Positions 19,686 through 30,763 of a stretch of 64,000 nt of DNA are shown piece by piece; positions within the stretch are counted from its first letter, which is position 1, and each line of letters starts with the position of its first letter. This stretch comes from Acidovorax sp. (lineage in GTDB: Bacteria > Pseudomonadota > Gammaproteobacteria > Burkholderiales > Burkholderiaceae_C). The notes under the pieces were generated by a model. The model saw nothing but the letters and a program-made list of their open reading frames with translations. It ran no database searches and was not told the origin of the DNA. The stretch is taken from NCBI RefSeq assembly GCF_016783915.1, contig NZ_JADHVT010000004.1:1-64000 (forward strand), written 5' to 3'. The translations under genes and the position numbers were made by a program.

Positions 19686-20018
19686 ATGGCCAGCGAACTC
19701 ATCAAACATGTCTCCGACGCCAGCTTTGAAGCCGACGTGCTCCAACCGGGCTCCGCCGTGCTGGTGGACTACTGGGCTGAGTGGTGCGGCCCCTGCAAGA
19801 TGATTGCTCCCATCCTGGACGAAGTCGCAGGCACCTACCAAGGCAAGCTGCAGATCGCCAAGATGAACGTGGACGAGAACCGCGAAATCCCCGCCAAGTT
19901 CGGCATCCGCGGCATCCCCACCCTGATGCTGTTCAAGGATGGCCAACTGGCAGCCACCAAGGTCGGCGCGATGAGCAAGGCCCAGTTGACCGCCTTCATC
20001 GACCAACAACTGGCCTGA
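19686..20018 (+). CDS. trxA: Thioredoxin
   Basis: [22 protein letters not shown]...[13 protein letters not shown], 110 aa. Confidence 0.97.
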   Translation: MASELIKHVSDASFEADVLQPGSAVLVDYWAEWCGPCKMIAPILDEVAGTYQGKLQIAKMNVDENREIPAKFGIRGIPTLMLFKDGQLAATKVGAMSKAQLTAFIDQQLA

Positions 20019-20030
20019 CCCACTGCCCCA

Positions 20031-20065
20031 AGCCCCCTCGGTACGACTGCCGATGGGGCTTTTTT
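20031..20065 (+). terminator. Rho-independent terminator after trxA
   Basis: AGCCCCCTCGG-loop-CCGATGGGGCT followed by T5. Confidence 0.8.
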
Positions 20066-20295
20066 GTTAAGCGATAGACCTGCGGGGAAACAACAGGCTG
20101 GCAGTTGCGCAACCTCACACCTTGCGCCCCTGAGGCCCCCGCATTTTTTCCTGTCATAATTCCCACAGATCACCGGGCTGCATGCATTGGCAGCCGGACC
20201 AAGATCCCTGGCGAGCCGGACCTGCAAACAGCAGCCCATTCGGCATCAGCCCACCTCCCCCAAGATTCATACCAGCTCCGCCAAGGAGTCAATCC

Positions 20296-21558
20296 ATGCA
20301 CTTAAACGAACTCAAGGCACTGCACGTGTCTGAAGTCCTGAAGCAGGCCGAAGAACTCGAAATCGAAAACACGGGCCGCATGCGCAAGCAGGAGTTGATG
20401 TTTGCCATCATCAAGAAGCGCGCCAAGGCGGGTGAGCAGGTGTTTGCAGACGGCGTGCTGGAAATCCTGCCGGATGGCTTCGGCTTTCTGCGCAGCCCCG
20501 ACACGAGCTTCACGGCCAGCACGGACGACATCTACATCAGCCCCAGCCAGGTGCGTCGCTTCAACCTGCACACCGGCGACATGATTGAAGGCGAGGTGCG
20601 TACGCCCAAGGATGGCGAGCGCTACTTTGCGCTGACCAAGCTCGACAAGGTCAACGACGGCCCGCCAGAGCAGAACAAGCACAAGGTGATGTTTGAGAAC
20701 CTGACGCCCCTGTTCCCCAAGGAGCAGATGCGCCTGGAGCGCGACGTCAAGAGCGAAGAGAACATCACCGGCCGCATCATCGACATCATCGCGCCCATCG
20801 GCCGTGGCCAGCGCGCCCTGATCGTGGCCCCGCCCAAGAGTGGCAAGACGGTGATGATGCAGCACATCGCCCATGCCATCACGGCCAACAACCCCGACGT
20901 ACACCTGATGGTGCTGCTGGTGGACGAGCGCCCTGAAGAAGTGACCGAAATGCAGCGCACGGTCAAGGGCGAAATCATCGCCTCGACCTTCGACGAGCCC
21001 GCCGCCCGCCATGTGCACGTCGCCGAGATGGTGATCGAGCGCGCCAAGCGCCTCGTCGAACTGAAGAAGGACGTGGTGATCCTGCTCGACTCCATCACCC
21101 GCCTGGCCCGCGCCTACAACAACGTTGTGCCCTCGAGCGGCAAGGTGCTGTCAGGCGGTGTGGACGCCGCCGCGCTGCAGCGCCCCAAGCGCTTCTTTGG
21201 AGCCGCCCGCAAGGTTGAAGAAGGTGGCTCGCTCACCATCATCGCCACGGCGCTGGTTGATACGGGCAGCCGCATGGACGAAGTGATCTTTGAAGAATTC
21301 AAGGGCACGGGCAACTGCGAAATCCACCTGAACCGCCGCCTGTACGAAAAGCGCGTTTTCCCCGCCATCGAACTGAACAAGAGCGGCACCCGCCGCGAAG
21401 AACTGCTGCTGGCCCCCGAGATCCTGCAAAAGACGCGCATCCTGCGCCAGTTCATGTACAACATGGACGAGATCGAGTCCATGGAATTGATGATCAAGAA
21501 CATGAAGGCCACAAAAACCAATGTGGACTTCTTCGACATGATGCGGCGCGGGGGCTGA
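20296..21558 (+). CDS. rho: Transcription termination factor Rho
   Basis: [66 protein letters not shown]; 420 aa. Confidence 0.98.
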   Translation: MHLNELKALHVSEVLKQAEELEIENTGRMRKQELMFAIIKKRAKAGEQVFADGVLEILPDGFGFLRSPDTSFTASTDDIYISPSQVRRFNLHTGDMIEGEVRTPKDGERYFALTKLDKVNDGPPEQNKHKVMFENLTPLFPKEQMRLERDVKSEENITGRIIDIIAPIGRGQRALIVAPPKSGKTVMMQHIAHAITANNPDVHLMVLLVDERPEEVTEMQRTVKGEIIASTFDEPAARHVHVAEMVIERAKRLVELKKDVVILLDSITRLARAYNNVVPSSGKVLSGGVDAAALQRPKRFFGAARKVEEGGSLTIIATALVDTGSRMDEVIFEEFKGTGNCEIHLNRRLYEKRVFPAIELNKSGTRREELLLAPEILQKTRILRQFMYNMDEIESMELMIKNMKATKTNVDFFDMMRRGG

Positions 21559-21650
21559 TTCCCAGCCTGTGCAATAATAGAGGGCTTTTTCGTGCGGAAA
21601 GTACATCGGACTGGCCGGTGCGGCTCCCGCAGTTGACTCAAAGGAAGATC

Positions 21651-21905
21651 ATGAAAGAAGGCATTCACCCCAACTACCGCGAAGTTCTGTTCGTGGACCT
21701 GTCCAACGGTTTCAAGTTCGTGACGCGCTCGTGCGTGAACACCAAGGAAACCGAAACCCACGAAGGCAAGGAATACCCGCTGTTCAAGCTGGATACCTCT
21801 TCTGAATCGCACCCTTTCTACACCGGCACGCAAAAGTCCGTGGACAACATGGGTGGCCGCGTGGAGCGCTTCCGCAACCGTTTTGGCAAGACCGCAGCGA
21901 AGTAA
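21651..21905 (+). CDS. rpmE2: 50S ribosomal protein L31 type B
   Basis: [59 protein letters not shown]; lacks the CxxC pairs of type A. Confidence 0.95.
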   Translation: MKEGIHPNYREVLFVDLSNGFKFVTRSCVNTKETETHEGKEYPLFKLDTSSESHPFYTGTQKSVDNMGGRVERFRNRFGKTAAK

Positions 21906-21930
21906 TTCGCCCCTGCGTTTCCGCCAAAAA

Positions 21931-21960
21931 GGCAGCCCGGGCAACCGGGCTGCCTTTTTT
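21931..21960 (+). terminator. Strong rho-independent terminator after L31
   Basis: GGCAGCCCGG-GCAA-CCGGGCTGCC-TTTTTT. Confidence 0.92.
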
Positions 21961-22014
21961 CATGGGTTTTGCCTTTATTCTCGGTGGCTCCTCTGCCCTG
22001 CCGCCCACTGTCGC

Positions 22015-23715
22015 GTGACTCCACCCACCCCCGCCATCGTTACCCAGAACGCTGTCAGCCCACTGCCCCGCTGGGCGCTGCTGCTGCTGTGCATTGCCTA
22101 TGTGGTGCCAGGCTTCGTTGGCCGTGACCCTTGGAAGAATGCAGACGTCACCGCTTTTGGCTACATGTTGGAGCTGGCCCAAGGACGCACTCCTTGGCTC
22201 AGCCCGTTGCTCGGTAGCATGCCCCCTGAAACCGAAGGGCTGCTCCCTTACTGGCTAGGGGCCTGGGCTGTGCAGATGGCGCCTGCCTGGCTGTCGGCGG
22301 AGATGGCAGCGCGCATGCCGTTCCTTGCCCTCTTTGTCATCACGCTGGTTGCCACCTGGTATGGCGTGTACTACCTGGCCCGCAGCCCCGGCGCCCAACC
22401 GGTAGCGTTTGCCTTTGGCGGCGAGGCCCCCCCCCTCGACTACGCACGCGCCATTGCCGATGGAGCCTTGCTGGCACTGATCGCCTGCCTGGGCCTGGCA
22501 CAGCTGTCGCACGAAGTGACGAGCTATCTGGCGCAGCTCAGTTGCACCGCTCTGCTGTTTTTTGCGGTGGCGGCCATGCCACACCGTACCGTGGCGCCTG
22601 CGGTGGCACTGGTGCTGGGCATGGCTGGGCTTACGCTGTCCGGAGCCCCTGCCCTGACGGCCATGCTGGGCGTAGGCGGCATGGTGCTGATGGTCTTTGC
22701 GCCCGCTGGCCACACTGACCACCGCTGGCGCTGGGCCGCCATGCTGGCTGCCGCCACACTGGCGGTAGCCGCTGTGGCACAGGGTCTGGATCTGTGGCGC
22801 TGGCGCGTAGTGGGGTTCGATGGTGGCGGCAAGGACTGGCTGAGCCTGGCGCGCCTGCTGCTGTGGTTTGGCTGGCCGGCCTGGCCGCTGGCGCTGTGGA
22901 CCGTGTGGCGCTGGCGCCAGCAAATTTTCAGCCGTCCCGGCCAACGGCATCTACTGCTGCCCCTGTGGTTCACCCTGGTGTCGATTGGCGCGACCATCAC
23001 CACCCAGCCGGCCGACCGGGCCTTGCTGCTAGGCCTGCCCGCGATGGCTGCGCTGGCGGCATTCGCATTGCCCACGCTGCGTCGCAGTGTGGGGGCCCTG
23101 ATTGACTGGTTCACGCTGCTGTTTTTTACTGTATCGGCCCTCGCGATCTGGGTGATCTGGATTGCCATGCAGACCGGCGTACCTGCCAAGCCCGCTGCCA
23201 ACGTGGCCAAGCTGGCGCCGGGATTTGTGCCGCAGTTTTCGGTGCTGGCGTTGCTGGTGGCCGTGGCGGCCACCTTGGGCTGGTGCGGCCTGGTATGGTG
23301 GCGCGCGTCTCGCAACCGCGCACCCATCTGGAAGAGCCTGGTGCTGCCTGCTGGCGGTGCTGCCCTGGGCTGGCTTTTGCTGATGACCCTGTGGCTGCCC
23401 CTGCTGGACTACGCACGCAGCTATGGTCCGCAGGTGCGCAGTGTGGCGGCAGCCCTGGGGCCGGAGCCCGGGTGCATTCAGACCGTGGGGCTGAACCGCG
23501 CCCAGGTGGCGGCACTGCAGTTCCATGGACAGCTGTCGCTGCAGCGCGCAGGACTGCAGGATGAGTGCCAGTGGCTGCTGGTAGATAGCGTGTCCTGGCC
23601 GGCGTCAGAGCGCATGGTCCGTGCAGAGCTGTGGGAGCCTTGGGCCACCCTCCCCCGCCCAACCGACAAGAACGAGAACCTGCTGCTGTTCCACCGCGCG
23701 GCCCCGGCACGCTGA
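22015..23715 (+). CDS. Polytopic membrane protein, ArnT/PMT-like glycosyltransferase
   Basis: VGRDPWKNADVTAFGYMLELAQGRTPWLSPLLGSMPPETEGLLPYWLGA, many TM segments; GTG start at 22015 inferred. Confidence 0.7.
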   Translation: MTPPTPAIVTQNAVSPLPRWALLLLCIAYVVPGFVGRDPWKNADVTAFGYMLELAQGRTPWLSPLLGSMPPETEGLLPYWLGAWAVQMAPAWLSAEMAARMPFLALFVITLVATWYGVYYLARSPGAQPVAFAFGGEAPPLDYARAIADGALLALIACLGLAQLSHEVTSYLAQLSCTALLFFAVAAMPHRTVAPAVALVLGMAGLTLSGAPALTAMLGVGGMVLMVFAPAGHTDHRWRWAAMLAAATLAVAAVAQGLDLWRWRVVGFDGGGKDWLSLARLLLWFGWPAWPLALWTVWRWRQQIFSRPGQRHLLLPLWFTLVSIGATITTQPADRALLLGLPAMAALAAFALPTLRRSVGALIDWFTLLFFTVSALAIWVIWIAMQTGVPAKPAANVAKLAPGFVPQFSVLALLVAVAATLGWCGLVWWRASRNRAPIWKSLVLPAGGAALGWLLLMTLWLPLLDYARSYGPQVRSVAAALGPEPGCIQTVGLNRAQVAALQFHGQLSLQRAGLQDECQWLLVDSVSWPASERMVRAELWEPWATLPRPTDKNENLLLFHRAAPAR

Positions 23716-25082
23716 TGTCGGAGCTGTCCACCATTACCCGGCACGCCATGACCGTGCTGGCGGGGCAATTGGCCGTCATGGCATTCGGGGTGACGGACAC
23801 CATCGTGGCGGGGCGCTACAGCGAATTGTCGCTGGCCGCGCTGTCTGTGGGGTCGGCCATCTTCATCAGCGTCTACGTTGCGCTGATTGGCGTGCTCCAG
23901 GCGTTGCTCCCCGTGTGGGCCGAGCAGCGTGGCGCACAACAACCCGAGGCCGTGGGCCGATCACTGCGACAGGCCTTGTACCTGTGCGCTGCTGCTTCAG
24001 TGGTGGGCATGGCGGTGCTGCTTTCCCCAGGCGCGCTGCTGCGCTGGACGGAGGTACCGCCTGCGCTCCGCCCCCAGGTCGAAAACTACCTGGCGGTGCT
24101 GGCACTGGCACTCCCACCCGCCCTGCTGTTCCGGATCTACAGCACCCTCAACCAGGCCCTGGGCCATCCGCGCCTGGTGACTTGGCTGCAAGTGGGCTCG
24201 CTGTTCATCAAGCTGCCGCTGTCGGTGTGGTTCACCTTTGGCGGCGGCGGCCTTCCCGCTCAGGGTGTGGTGGGCTGCGCCTGGGCCACGCTGGTCGTCA
24301 ACTGCAGCATGCTGGCCTTGGCCGTGTGGCTGCTGCGCACGCAGGATATCTACACCCCCCTGGACCTGTGGCGCCGCATGGAGCCACCCCACTGGCCCAC
24401 CATTGCGGGATTTGCAAGGCTGGGCATTCCGGCCGGCCTGGCCGTGATGGTGGAGGTGACCTCCTTCACCCTGATGGCCTTGTTCATCGCGCGTCAGGGC
24501 ACCACCTCGGCGGCCGCCCACCAGATCGCCGCCAACATGGCTGCCGTGCTCTACATGGTGCCGCTGTCGCTGTCCATCGCCACCAGCGCGCGGGTGAGCT
24601 ACTGGCTGGGCGCACAGCAGCCCCAGCGAGCCCGCCAAGTGGTTTTGATGGGTTTTTCGCTCGCTGCGCTAGTGGGTATTGCCTTGGCAGCTATTCTATT
24701 GATAGCACGACACTCGATCAGCCAGATCTACACCGACAACGCCAGCGTGGCAGCCGTGGCCGGCACGGTGCTGGTCTGGGTGGCGGCGTACCACGCCGCC
24801 GATGCGGTGCAGACGCTGTGCGTGTTTGTGCTGCGCTGCTACCGCATCACGCTGGCGCCACTGGCGGTGTACTGCGCGCTGCTATGGGGTGCCGGCCTGG
24901 CAGGCGGCTACTGGCTGGCTTATGGAGGCAGCGGGCCTTGGTCGGGTGTGGCTTCGCCCACCCCCTTCTGGGCAGCTAGCGCGGCGGCGCTCGCCGTGAC
25001 CGCGCTGCTGTTTGTTGCCATGCTCTGGCGCGCCATCAGCCCGGCAGAGCAAAGCCACGCAAGCGGTTGGCCGGGAAGGTGA
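23715..25082 (+). CDS. MATE family efflux transporter
   Basis: MSELSTITRHAMTVLAGQLAVMAFGVTDTIVAGRYSELSLAALSVGSAIF; 455 aa; TGATG overlap with previous CDS. Confidence 0.9.
   Translation: MSELSTITRHAMTVLAGQLAVMAFGVTDTIVAGRYSELSLAALSVGSAIFISVYVALIGVLQALLPVWAEQRGAQQPEAVGRSLRQALYLCAAASVVGMAVLLSPGALLRWTEVPPALRPQVENYLAVLALALPPALLFRIYSTLNQALGHPRLVTWLQVGSLFIKLPLSVWFTFGGGGLPAQGVVGCAWATLVVNCSMLALAVWLLRTQDIYTPLDLWRRMEPPHWPTIAGFARLGIPAGLAVMVEVTSFTLMALFIARQGTTSAAAHQIAANMAAVLYMVPLSLSIATSARVSYWLGAQQPQRARQVVLMGFSLAALVGIALAAILLIARHSISQIYTDNASVAAVAGTVLVWVAAYHAADAVQTLCVFVLRCYRITLAPLAVYCALLWGAGLAGGYWLAYGGSGPWSGVASPTPFWAASAAALAVTALLFVAMLWRAISPAEQSHASGWPGR
24665..24707 (+). repeat. 43-bp two-hairpin repeat, copy in MATE transporter gene
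   Basis: TGCGCTAGTGGGTATTGCCTTGGCAGCTATTCTATTGATAGCA. Confidence 0.7.
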
Positions 25083-26379
25083 CTGAAAACACTGAGCCCT
25101 TGCCCAGGGTGCTGCTGATGTCCAGCCTGGCGCCATGGCGCTGCAGCACATGCTTGACGATGGCCAGGCCCAGGCCTGTGCCCCCGGTTTCGCGTGAACG
25201 GCTGCGGTCCACGCGGTAAAACCGTTCCGTCAGGCGAGGAATGTGTTCGGGCGCAATGCCGGGGCCAGTATCGTGCACAGAGAAAACAGCGCTGCCGTCA
25301 TCCTTGCGCAGCCACTGCACATCGATGGAGCCCCCTCCGGGGGTGTAGCGCACAGCGTTGTTGACGAGGTTGGACAGGGCACTCTGCAGCTCGGCAGGCA
25401 CGCCAGCAATCTCCCCCTCGGCACGCAACAGGTCGGCAGCCGGAAAACGGATCGCATGGGGGCGTTGCTGGTTCTGGGTGAGCAGCACCGACAGGGCGCG
25501 GCCCTCGTCTTCACAGCGCTGCATCAACGACTGCACTGGCGTCCAATCGGCCATGCCAGGCAGCGGACTACCCTCCAGGCGCGACAGCGTCAGCAAGTCC
25601 TGCACGACGCTTTGCATGCGCTGCGCCTGCTGCGCCATCATGCCCAGGTAGCGCGAGCGCTCGTCGGCGCTCAGTGGCAAAGTCTGCAATGTCTCGACGA
25701 AACCGGTCAGCACCGTGAGCGGAGTCCGAATTTCGTGCGACACATTGGCTACAAAGTCGCGCCGCATGGCGTCGGCCTGCTCCAGCGCCGTGACATCGCG
25801 CGACAGCAGCAGCGTGCGCCCGTCGTCATAGGGGTGCAGGTGCACCGAAATGCGCACGGGCCGCGATGGCGTGCTCAGGCGCCCCTCCAGCACCACATCG
25901 CTGGTGAAGTCCTTGGCGGCGAAGTAGGCCGTGAATTCGGGGTTGCGCAGCAGGTTGCCAATGGACTGCATGACGTCGCGCTGCGCATCAAAGCCAAACT
26001 GGTTGGCAGCCATCTGGTTGCACCACTCGATGCGGCCCTGGGCATCGAGCAGCACCACGCCATTGGGTGATGCCTGCAGGGCAGCAAGGATCTCCTGCAA
26101 CCGGTCCTGGCTATCCCGTATCTGCGCCTCCTGCTTGCGCAGCAGACGCCGCGCGCGGTCCGCCGCCTCGCCCCAGATGCCGCGCATGGACGGCACCGAC
26201 GCCAGCTCACCAGTGCGCAGCCAGCGCAGCACCCGCACGCCACGCAGCAGGTCCCAGACGAACCACGCCCAGGCAGCAATGGCCGCACCCAGTGCAGCGC
26301 CCCAAGGCCCACCTTGCCACCACCCCAGGCCACCACCCGCCAATTGCCACAGCAGGAAAAACGAAATACGCCACAGCAT
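25036..26379 (-). CDS. phoR: Phosphate regulon sensor histidine kinase PhoR
   Basis: DUF3329-like N-terminus, PAS, FVANVSHEIRTPLTVLTGFVETLQTL, HATPase; adjacent to phoB. Confidence 0.93.
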   Translation of the reverse strand: MLWRISFFLLWQLAGGGLGWWQGGPWGAALGAAIAAWAWFVWDLLRGVRVLRWLRTGELASVPSMRGIWGEAADRARRLLRKQEAQIRDSQDRLQEILAALQASPNGVVLLDAQGRIEWCNQMAANQFGFDAQRDVMQSIGNLLRNPEFTAYFAAKDFTSDVVLEGRLSTPSRPVRISVHLHPYDDGRTLLLSRDVTALEQADAMRRDFVANVSHEIRTPLTVLTGFVETLQTLPLSADERSRYLGMMAQQAQRMQSVVQDLLTLSRLEGSPLPGMADWTPVQSLMQRCEDEGRALSVLLTQNQQRPHAIRFPAADLLRAEGEIAGVPAELQSALSNLVNNAVRYTPGGGSIDVQWLRKDDGSAVFSVHDTGPGIAPEHIPRLTERFYRVDRSRSRETGGTGLGLAIVKHVLQRHGARLDISSTLGKGSVFSVTFPANRLRGFALPG

Positions 26380-26535
26380 GCGGATTGCAAAGCCTTCTCA
26401 GAAACGCCAGGGGCGCGACTCGCGCGCCCATTGATCCATCACATTCATCAATTGCTGCCGACAACGCCTGCCAGCCCGGGGCAGCCCGAGGTACCGCACC
26501 ACAGCACCATCGCAGGCAGCAGCGAGCCTACTCCA

Positions 26536-27243
26536 TCAGGCTGACAGCGGCACCTGCGGCTGGGCGGTGAGCCGGTAGCCCGCACCGCGCACGGTTTCCA
26601 CCATCACCGACGCCGCACCCAGAGCCTCGCGCAGCCGCTTGACATGCACGTCCACCGTGCGTTCTTCGATGAAAACATGGTCGCCCCACACCTTGTCGAG
26701 CAGCTGCGACCGGCTGTGCACACGCTCGGCATGCTTCATCAAGAAATGCAGCAGCTTGAACTCGGTAGGCCCCACCTTCAGGGGCTGGCTCTGGAATGTG
26801 ACCCGATAGGTCGCGGCGTCCAGCACCAGCTCGCCAATGGTCACGCTGTCACTCACCTGCTCGGGCGCGCGGCGGCGCAGCACCGCGCGGATGCGGGCCA
26901 GCAGCTCCTGCGTGGAAAAGGGCTTGGTGATGTAGTCGTCGGCACCGGCGTCCAGCCCGGCCACCTTGTCCGGCTCATCCCCACGCGCGGTGAGCATGAG
27001 GATGGGGATGGGCTTGGTGCGGCTGTCTGCACGCCACTTGCGCGCCAGCGACAGACCGCTCTGCCCTGGCAGCATCCAGTCCAGCAGGATCACATCGGGC
27101 AGCACGGCATCCAGCTCGCGCTGCGCGCTGTCGCCGTCTTCCGCCCAGAAGGGCTGGAAACCGTTGTGGCGCAGGTTGACTGCAATCAGTTCGGCAATCG
27201 CGGGTTCGTCCTCCACGATGAGGACACGGGGAAGCTTTCTCAT
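26536..27243 (-). CDS. phoB: Phosphate regulon response regulator PhoB
   Basis: PRVLIVEDEPAIAELIAVNLRHNGF...VILLDWMLPGQSG; winged-helix VDVHVKRLREAL. Confidence 0.96.
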   Translation of the reverse strand: MRKLPRVLIVEDEPAIAELIAVNLRHNGFQPFWAEDGDSAQRELDAVLPDVILLDWMLPGQSGLSLARKWRADSRTKPIPILMLTARGDEPDKVAGLDAGADDYITKPFSTQELLARIRAVLRRRAPEQVSDSVTIGELVLDAATYRVTFQSQPLKVGPTEFKLLHFLMKHAERVHSRSQLLDKVWGDHVFIEERTVDVHVKRLREALGAASVMVETVRGAGYRLTAQPQVPLSA

Positions 27244-27264
27244 GGTGAATCCAGCGCCCCGTAC

Positions 27265-27966
27265 TTACAGCACTGCGGACTCGATCTCGTCGAGGGCTGT
27301 GTGGCGCACGTCCTTGCCCTTGACCAGATAGATGATGAGCTCGGCCACGTTCTTGGAATGGTCGCCAATGCGCTCGATGGCCTTGGCGAGGAACAGCAGA
27401 TCCAGGCTGGGCGAGATGGTGCGGGGGTCTTCCATCATGTAGGTGATAAGCTTGCGCACGAAGCCGTCGAACTCCTTGTCGATGAGGTCATCCTCCTTGA
27501 GGATGGCGACCGCCGCCTTCACGTCCAGCCGTGCAAACGCATCCAGCGTCTTGCGCAGCTGGCCCGAGGCCAGCTCGGCCGCCACCCGCAGGTCGCTCGA
27601 TGGCAACGAGCGCGGGGCGCCGCCTTCGATGATGGAGCGCACCATGCGCGCCATCTTGTTGGCTTCGTCGCCCATACGCTCCAGATTGGCCGTGGCCTTG
27701 GAGAAGGCCAGCAGCAGGCGCAGGTCACGCGCGGTGGGCTGGCGGCGGGCGATGATGGAGGACAGCTCCTGGTCGATCTCGACCTCCATCGCATTGATGC
27801 GGGTCTCCATCGAAGCCACCGTCTCCACGGCCTCCAGGCTGAATTGCGACAGCGCGTACACCGCCTGGCGAATCTGCGACTCCACCAAGCCGCCCATTTC
27901 CATAACGCGGGCAGAGACGCTGTTGAGTTCGCTGTCGAACTGGGAGGAAAGATGTTTATCGGGCAT
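27265..27966 (-). CDS. phoU: Phosphate signalling protein PhoU
   Basis: MPDKHLSSQFDSELNSVSARVMEMGGLVESQIRQA...IERIGDHSKNVAELIIYLVKGKDVRH. Confidence 0.96.
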   Translation of the reverse strand: MPDKHLSSQFDSELNSVSARVMEMGGLVESQIRQAVYALSQFSLEAVETVASMETRINAMEVEIDQELSSIIARRQPTARDLRLLLAFSKATANLERMGDEANKMARMVRSIIEGGAPRSLPSSDLRVAAELASGQLRKTLDAFARLDVKAAVAILKEDDLIDKEFDGFVRKLITYMMEDPRTISPSLDLLFLAKAIERIGDHSKNVAELIIYLVKGKDVRHTALDEIESAVL

Positions 27967-27977
27967 CTGCTGTCTCC

Positions 27978-28766
27978 TTAGCCGAAACGGCCGGTGATGT
28001 AGTCTTCGGTTTCTTTGCGCTCGGGCTTGAAGAAGATCTGCTCGGTCGCACCGAACTCGATCATCTCGCCCAGGTACATGTAGGCGGTGAAGTCGCTGCA
28101 GCGGGCGGCCTGCTGCATGTTGTGGGTCACGATCGCAATGGTGTAGTCGTGCTTGAGCTCGTCGATCAGCTCTTCGATCTTGGCGGTGGACAACGGGTCC
28201 AACGCCGAGGTGGGCTCGTCGAGCAACAGCACCGAAGGCTTCACCGCCACGCTGCGCGCAATGCACAGGCGCTGCTGCTGGCCGCCGGAGAGCGACAGGC
28301 CGCTCTGGTGCAGCTTGTCCTTCACCTCGGTCCACAGTGCGGCCTTGGACAGCGCCCACTCCACGCGGTCGTCCATCTCGCTCTTGCTCAGCGTTTCATA
28401 CAGCTTCACGCCAAAGGCAATGTTGTCGTAGATGGACATGGGAAACGGTGTGGGCTTCTGGAACACCATGCCGATGCGGGCACGCAGCAGGTTGATGTCC
28501 TGCTTGGGGTCCAGGATGTCCTGGCCATAAAAGCTGATGGAGCCCTCGGCACGCTGGCCGGGATACAGGCTGTACATGCGGTTGAGCGTGCGCAGCAGCG
28601 TGGACTTGCCGCAGCCCGAGGGGCCGATGAAGGCGGTGACCTTGTGCTCGGCGATGTCCAGGCTCACGTTGCGCAGGCCCTGAAACTTGCCGTAGAAAAA
28701 GCTCAGGTTACGCAGCTCCAGCGCGTTCTTGCTGGCGGTGGCGGTAGCAGTGGCGTTCATTGTCAA
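27978..28766 (-). CDS. pstB: Phosphate ABC transporter ATP-binding protein
   Basis: [63 protein letters not shown]. Confidence 0.97.
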   Translation of the reverse strand: MTMNATATATASKNALELRNLSFFYGKFQGLRNVSLDIAEHKVTAFIGPSGCGKSTLLRTLNRMYSLYPGQRAEGSISFYGQDILDPKQDINLLRARIGMVFQKPTPFPMSIYDNIAFGVKLYETLSKSEMDDRVEWALSKAALWTEVKDKLHQSGLSLSGGQQQRLCIARSVAVKPSVLLLDEPTSALDPLSTAKIEELIDELKHDYTIAIVTHNMQQAARCSDFTAYMYLGEMIEFGATEQIFFKPERKETEDYITGRFG

Positions 28767-28821
28767 TTCCTGAAAATGGAGGCAGTCTTGTCGGTGGCTT
28801 CAGCAGGGGCAGCTGGTGGGA

Positions 28822-29676
28822 TCACAGGCGGTTCTTTTCGCGCAGGAAGACCCGCGCCACGACGTTGAGGATCAGCACCGACAGCGTGATGAGCAGCGCA
28901 CCGCCCCAAGCCAGGCGCACCCAGTTCTCATAGGGGCTCAGGGCGAACTGGAAGATCACGACCGGCAGGTTGGCCATGGGCGCGTTCATGTTGGTGCTGA
29001 AGAACTGGTTGTTGAGTGCGGTGAACAGCAGGGGCGCTGTCTCGCCACTGATACGGGCCACGGCCAGCAACAGGCCGGTCATCACGCCGCTGCGTGCAGC
29101 GCGCAAGGTGACCATGGTCGAGACCTTCCAGCGCGGAGCACCCAGTGCAAAGGCCGCTTCGCGCAGGCTGCCAGGCACCAGGCGCAACATGTTCTCGGTG
29201 GTGCGCACCACCACAGGCACTGCGATGAGCGACAGCGCCAGGCTGCCCGCCCAGCCCGAGAAGTTGCCCACGGTGGCCACCGCGATGGCATATACGAACA
29301 GGCCCAGCACGATGGAGGGAGCGGACAGCATGATGTCCGTCACAAAACGGGTCAGCTCGGCGGTCTTGCTCTGGTCCCCATATTCGGCTAGGTACACCCC
29401 CGCCAGCACGCCGATGGGCGTGGACACCAGCACGGAGAAACCCACCATCAGCAGGCTCCCCACGATGGCGTTGGCAAGGCCCCCGCCATCGGAGCCAGGT
29501 GCAGGGGTGGACTGCGTGAACATGTTCCAGTCCAGTGCGGCAAAGCCGTTGGACAGCAGCACGCTCAGGATCCAGAGCAGCACAAACAGACCCAGTGCCA
29601 TGGCACCCAATGACAGGGTCAGGCCAATGGCGTTGGAGCGCTGGCGCTTTTTGTAGAGTTGTTGATTGAATTCCAT
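28822..29676 (-). CDS. pstA: Phosphate ABC transporter permease PstA
   Basis: GVLAGVYLAEYG...FVTDIMLSAPSIVLGLFVYAI; operon position. Confidence 0.95.
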   Translation of the reverse strand: MEFNQQLYKKRQRSNAIGLTLSLGAMALGLFVLLWILSVLLSNGFAALDWNMFTQSTPAPGSDGGGLANAIVGSLLMVGFSVLVSTPIGVLAGVYLAEYGDQSKTAELTRFVTDIMLSAPSIVLGLFVYAIAVATVGNFSGWAGSLALSLIAVPVVVRTTENMLRLVPGSLREAAFALGAPRWKVSTMVTLRAARSGVMTGLLLAVARISGETAPLLFTALNNQFFSTNMNAPMANLPVVIFQFALSPYENWVRLAWGGALLITLSVLILNVVARVFLREKNRL

Positions 29677-29718
29677 GGGGCTTGTCTCTGAAGAGGGACG
29701 GGAGCTGGGCTGCGGGGC

Positions 29719-30738
29719 TTACAGGCCCTTGGCCTTCTCGGCACGCAGCAGCATGATCTTGGCGGCCGACAGCACCACAAACGTGATCACGAACAGCAGG
29801 AAGCCCAGCGCAAACAGCGTGGACAGATGGAAGTCCGCAGCTTCGCCGAACTCGTTGGCCAGCGTGGACGCGATGGAAGTGCCGGGCGAGAACAGCGACG
29901 TGGGCATGCGGTTGGCGTTGCCGATCACAAAAGTGACGGCCATGGTCTCTCCCAGGGCCCGACCCAGGCCCAGCATCACCCCGCCAATCACACCCTTCTG
30001 GGTATAGGGCAGCACCACGCGGCGCACCACCTCCCAGGTCGTACAACCCAAGCCATAAGCGGACTCGCGCAGGATGGGTGGAACGATCTCGAACACATCG
30101 CGCATCACAGCAGCCACAAAGGGCAACACCATGAAAGCCAGCACGATACCCGCCGCCAGAATGCCGAAGCCGTTGGTACTGCCGCCGAACAAAAAGCCGA
30201 TCAGCGGCATGGAGCCAAGCAGCTTCTGCACAGGCACCTGGAAGTGGTCTGCGAACAATGGCGCAAACACGAACAGGCCGAACATGCCGTAAATGATGGA
30301 CGGCACAGCCGCCAACAACTCCACCGCGGTGCCCAGCGGACGACGCAGCCACACTGGGCAGGTTTCCGTCAGGAAAAGCGCAATACCAAACGCGAGCGGC
30401 ACGGCAATCAGCAGTGCAATGCCCGCGCTGGCGAGGGTACCGACGATGGCAATCGCCGCACCGAATTCTTCATTGATGATGTCCCATTCAGCACGCCAGA
30501 TGAACTGGATGCCGAACTTGTGAAAAGCCGGCCACGCGTAGATGAACAGCGAGACGATGATGCCCAGCAGCGCCACCAGCACCAGCAGCGACAGGCTCTG
30601 GGTCAGCCGGTGGAAAACGATGTCCTGCAGCCGCTGCCGCTTGGCAATCGACACCATGGACGGTGTGGGGGCGTCCGTCGTCTTGACGGACACGGGTTGC
30701 GAACTCATGGTGGTTCCCACGCTCATGTTGACTCCCAT
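29719..30738 (-). CDS. pstC: Phosphate ABC transporter permease PstC
   Basis: [21 protein letters not shown]...[14 protein letters not shown]; operon position. Confidence 0.95.
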   Translation of the reverse strand: MGVNMSVGTTMSSQPVSVKTTDAPTPSMVSIAKRQRLQDIVFHRLTQSLSLLVLVALLGIIVSLFIYAWPAFHKFGIQFIWRAEWDIINEEFGAAIAIVGTLASAGIALLIAVPLAFGIALFLTETCPVWLRRPLGTAVELLAAVPSIIYGMFGLFVFAPLFADHFQVPVQKLLGSMPLIGFLFGGSTNGFGILAAGIVLAFMVLPFVAAVMRDVFEIVPPILRESAYGLGCTTWEVVRRVVLPYTQKGVIGGVMLGLGRALGETMAVTFVIGNANRMPTSLFSPGTSIASTLANEFGEAADFHLSTLFALGFLLFVITFVVLSAAKIMLLRAEKAKGL

Positions 30739-30763
30739 CTGGCTTCTGGAGACCCCACAAACC

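Noticed and set aside
26644-27981. 445-aa plus-strand ORF opposite phoB-phoU
   Set aside because: Antisense shadow of recognisable PhoB and PhoU.
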